This document shows positions 5,813 through 7,645 of a DNA stretch of 7,645 nucleotides, in pieces. Origin of the DNA: Rhodospirillales bacterium (GTDB taxonomy: Bacteria; Pseudomonadota; Alphaproteobacteria; Rhodospirillales; JABHCV01); assembly GCA_016776705.1 (NCBI GenBank), contig JADHSW010000145.1, forward strand, positions 1 to 7,645, written 5' to 3'. The translations under genes were made by a program, and so were the position numbers. Below the pieces are notes generated by a model, which saw nothing but the letters and a program-made list of their open reading frames with translations, was not told where the DNA came from and ran no database searches. Every line of letters begins with the position of its first letter. The stretch's first letter is position 1.

Positions 5813-6685
5813 TTACTCTTTGAAAAAATGATAAAGAGCGTCATAGGTTTCATCCGGCTTTTCTTCGGCAAGGAAATGCCCGCAATCAATGCTGCGACCT
5901 GATACATCCCTGGCCCGCTCACGCCAGGTTTCCAGCACATCGTAGTTCCTGTCCATCAGGCCGGTTTTACCCCACAACACCAGTAGCGGACATTGTATGC
6001 GGTTGGTCATATCGGCCTCGTCATGTTCAAGGTCAATACTGGCAGCCGCCCTGTAATCCTCGCACGAGGCATGGATGGTTTCAGGGTTGGAAAAGCAACG
6101 GATGTACTCAGCCATGGCTTCCTTGCTAAAGCCGTCCATAGCAGCGCTCCAATGACCCATTTTCTGACGCAGATAGAATTCAGGATCACCGCCAATCAGG
6201 TGTTCGGGTAATTCATTGGGCTGGATCAGGAAAAACCAGTGGTAATACCCGCTTGCCACTTTCTGATTTATGGTTGTGAAGATTTTATGGGTCGGAACGA
6301 TATCCAGAACGGACGCCTTCAACACCTTTTCAGGATGATCCAGCGCCATACGATGGGTAACCCGCCCGCCCCTGTCGTGACCGGCAACGAAAAAAGTTTC
6401 AAAGCCAAGGCTGGACATGACCTGAACCTGATCCAGCGCCATCTCGCGTTTTGAATAACCAGCATGATCATCCCTGCCGGGTGGTTTGGTGCTGTCACCA
6501 TAACCGCGCAGGTCGGGCACCACGACGGTAAAGTCGTCGGCCAGCCGGGGGGCAATTTTATGCCACATGACATGGTTCTGCGGGTAACCGTGCAAAAGCA
6601 AAAGCGGCGGGCCATCACCTTTCTTATGCAGGTTGATCTCGGCGCCATCGGTTTTTATGCGGGTGTTCTCGAACCCTTCAAACAT
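5813..6685 (-). CDS. Alpha/beta hydrolase of the fluoroacetate/haloacetate dehalogenase type
   Basis: This is an alpha/beta-hydrolase-fold enzyme of 290 residues. Haloacetate dehalogenases replace the halogen of fluoro- or chloroacetate with hydroxyl, giving glycolate. Seen here: the oxyanion region HGYPQ (32-36); nucleophile motif GHDRGGR with Asp104, Arg105 and Arg108; the acid Asp128 in VLDIVPT; His149-Trp150 in YYHWFFL; Tyr211 in CEDYR; and catalytic His270 in DCGHFLAEEKP. These correspond in order to Asp110, Arg111, Arg114, Asp134, His155, Trp156, Tyr219 and His280 of the characterised Rhodopseudomonas palustris fluoroacetate dehalogenase, as I remember that enzyme. The full carboxylate-binding and halide-pocket set is therefore present. 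Related family members without this activity (e.g. epoxide hydrolases) share only part of it. The start is ATG 6683-6685, with AAGGA 9 bases upstream (6695-6699); a longer frame starting at 6766 would overlap the preceding gene. The natural substrate is inferred, not proven. Confidence 0.88.
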   Translation of the reverse strand: MFEGFENTRIKTDGAEINLHKKGDGPPLLLLHGYPQNHVMWHKIAPRLADDFTVVVPDLRGYGDSTKPPGRDDHAGYSKREMALDQVQVMSSLGFETFFVAGHDRGGRVTHRMALDHPEKVLKASVLDIVPTHKIFTTINQKVASGYYHWFFLIQPNELPEHLIGGDPEFYLRQKMGHWSAAMDGFSKEAMAEYIRCFSNPETIHASCEDYRAAASIDLEHDEADMTNRIQCPLLVLWGKTGLMDRNYDVLETWRERARDVSGRSIDCGHFLAEEKPDETYDALYHFFKE

Positions 6686-6694
6686 CAGGGTGTA

Positions 6695-6699
6695 TCCTT
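6695..6699 (-). promoter_or_regulatory. Ribosome binding site that fixes the hydrolase start
   Basis: AAGGA on the minus strand, preceded by an A-run, lies 9 bases before ATG 6683-6685. It supports this start over a longer in-frame one at 6766, which would add 27 basic, low-complexity residues and overlap the cyclic-nucleotide-binding gene by 47 bases. Confidence 0.6.
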
Positions 6700-6719
6700 T
6701 TTGGTTCGGCTGGCGGGCT

Positions 6720-7085
6720 TTAGCCCTCCGATTTTTCTTTCGACATGCGCCTGACATGGTCGGCAAGGATATTTAGCAGCCCGCGCAGGAACGGGTCGGC
6801 GTTTTTCATTTTTTTTTCAAACATTTGACGACTGATTACAATAGCCGCCCCGCCGACGGACGCCCGCGCCGTCGCCATACGGTTTGAATTATCAAGCAGC
6901 GCCATCTCTCCAATAATCCCGCCCTGTCCAACTGTCGCAATAACAAACTCATTTTCCTCACCGGCATTTTTAACTATCTCTACTTCACCCGATTGCAGGA
7001 CAAAGGCCAGATTGCCGTCTTCGCCTTCCTTAAAAAGTTTATCACCGGCCTGGAATGTTTTTCGTTCAAGAACTCTATCGGACAT
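6720..7085 (-). CDS. Stand-alone cyclic nucleotide-binding domain protein
   Basis: The product is 121 residues and consists almost entirely of one CRP/FNR-type cyclic nucleotide-binding (CNB) domain. Seen: the opening beta-strand segment with FQAGDKLFKEGEDGNLAFVLQSGEVEI in two overlapping stretches (11-37), and the phosphate-binding cassette GEMALLDNSNRMATA (59-73), with Glu60 and Arg69 at the positions that contact the ribose and phosphate in cAMP/cGMP binders. The C-terminal helix (about 86-117) ends in a basic tail. There is no helix-turn-helix domain, kinase or channel attached, so it is not a CRP-like transcription factor. It may act as a regulatory subunit or adaptor; no partner is evident from the sequence. 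The start ATG has GGGAG 7 bases upstream (7093-7097). It ends 34 bases before the hydrolase start, so the two are probably co-transcribed. Confidence 0.9.
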   Translation of the reverse strand: MSDRVLERKTFQAGDKLFKEGEDGNLAFVLQSGEVEIVKNAGEENEFVIATVGQGGIIGEMALLDNSNRMATARASVGGAAIVISRQMFEKKMKNADPFLRGLLNILADHVRRMSKEKSEG

Positions 7086-7105
7086 TTCCCCACTCCCATG
7101 ATTAA

Positions 7106-7138
7106 CGTTTGGATTGGTTCCAATCTTAGCCTGAAACG
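7106..7138 (-). promoter_or_regulatory. Palindrome upstream of the cyclic-nucleotide-binding gene
   Basis: A perfect inverted repeat GATTGG-tt-CCAATC (7112-7125) lies inside a second pair of perfect 5-bp arms, CGTTT (7106-7110) and AAACG (7134-7138). It sits in the 71-base gap between the PsbP-like gene and the CNB gene, 8 bases upstream of the Shine-Dalgarno of the latter. There is no U-run after it in the direction of transcription, so a terminator is unlikely; an operator or a leader stem is possible. It is short enough to have arisen by chance. Confidence 0.3.
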
Positions 7139-7156
7139 CATAAAAAGTTTACGAAT

Positions 7157-7645
7157 TCATTTGTTGGCCGGAATAATACTCCATGATCCGAGCATTTTTC
7201 CGGCAATCGCCCCATAGCGGTCGTAGCGGTCTTCGGGCGCCGCATACGACCAGATATGAACAATGCCGTTATCGGGTCGGGCCAGAACGACACTCCATTG
7301 TTTGAATAATTTTCCACTGCTTTCGTACTCGACAGTGAACTGCAAGCCATGAAGTGTGACACCCTGGTTATTGTATACATAAGCCCCCTGGCCTGGGAAG
7401 CGGGCGTTAAGGTCCGCCGCTTGTAACTGGCGTTTCAAATCCTCAACCACATGCTGGGTCGCTTGGGTAATATCCCCGCCACCGGCCGTTGGACTCACAT
7501 TTTGAATGTTTATGGTGGCGAAATAGGCAGGCGTTCCCTTTCGACCACTGATTATAACAGCCGGGCCGTTGCCTTTTTCCACCACCCACGAATAAGGATA
7601 ATCAATGGCGAAACCAAGGCCGCTGTCCTTGAGGTTGCGCACCTT
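7157..7645 (-). CDS. PsbP-like / DUF1795-like protein (C-terminal part, 5' end beyond the window)
   Basis: 162 residues are visible and the frame is open to the window edge, so the true start, and any signal peptide or lipoprotein signal, lies outside; the GTG at 7640-7642 is probably internal. The segment GLGFAIDYPYSWVVEKG near the visible start resembles the opening strand of PsbP-fold domains (typically F-x-I-x-YP-x-x-W), followed by alternating strands and an amphipathic helix (about residues 57-78, with a QATQHVVEDLKRQL core), and WSVVLARPDNGIVHIWSYAAPED near 121-140. This pattern suits the alpha/beta/alpha PsbP-like sandwich, found in many bacterial extracytoplasmic proteins with no photosynthetic role. 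I cannot assign a function. It ends 71 bases before the CNB gene on the same strand. The fold assignment is a judgement from a few residues; that the frame is coding is secure. Confidence 0.7.
   Translation of the reverse strand, partial: KVRNLKDSGLGFAIDYPYSWVVEKGNGPAVIISGRKGTPAYFATINIQNVSPTAGGGDITQATQHVVEDLKRQLQAADLNARFPGQGAYVYNNQGVTLHGLQFTVEYESSGKLFKQWSVVLARPDNGIVHIWSYAAPEDRYDRYGAIAGKMLGSWSIIPANK

Noticed and set aside
6686..6766. Hydrolase starting 27 codons earlier
   Set aside because: It would overlap the end of the CNB gene, the added residues are basic and unlike the family, and ATG 6683-6685 has a good Shine-Dalgarno.
7157..7645. PsbP-like gene as complete, starting with GTG at 7640-7642
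   Set aside because: The frame stays open to the window edge, the GTG is 3 bases from it, and an extracytoplasmic protein of this kind would need an N-terminal signal not seen here.

Overview
The window looks chromosomal and bacterial, most likely from an alphaproteobacterium. The main reason is the arrangement sdhE-mfd on one strand, divergent from recG, with a DUF502 membrane protein gene nearby. I know this layout from alphaproteobacterial genomes, but I could not run a search. GC content, counted by hand in 60-base blocks, is about 60% in recG, about 55% in the DUF502 gene and about 43% on average in the histidine kinase gene.

Bases 1-569 (minus strand) hold the start of mfd, cut off by the window edge, and the complete sdhE, 4 bases apart. 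Both appear to use TTG start codons. SdhE has Cys in place of the Arg of its hallmark RGxxE motif. Bases 570-743 are the divergent control region between sdhE and recG. It contains a perfect two-stage hairpin just ahead of the sdhE ribosome binding site, and a nested inverted repeat built from TTTGAT/ATCAAA boxes. Bases 744-2825 (plus strand) are a complete recG.

Bases 2848-4647 (minus strand) encode a membrane-bound hybrid-free sensor histidine kinase (two membrane segments, PAS, HisKA, HATPase). It has no receiver domain and no response regulator beside it. It is AT-richer than its neighbours and is preceded by an AT-rich gap of 313 bases, so it may be a late insertion between recG and the DUF502 gene.

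Bases 4961-7645 (minus strand) are four co-directional genes read from right to left: a 5'-truncated PsbP-like protein, a stand-alone cyclic-nucleotide-binding domain protein, an alpha/beta hydrolase with the full residue set of fluoroacetate dehalogenases, and a DUF502 membrane protein. The gaps are 71, 34 and 36 bases, so at least the last three could be co-transcribed.

Functionally, the left half covers genome maintenance (Mfd transcription-coupled repair, RecG fork rescue) and flavinylation of succinate dehydrogenase (SdhE). The right half mixes a signalling domain, a possible dehalogenase and envelope proteins with no evident shared pathway. I see no mobile element, CRISPR array, tRNA or rRNA. 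No clearly novel multi-gene system is evident. The most unusual signals are the sdhE leader hairpin, the altered SdhE motif and the orphan low-GC kinase.
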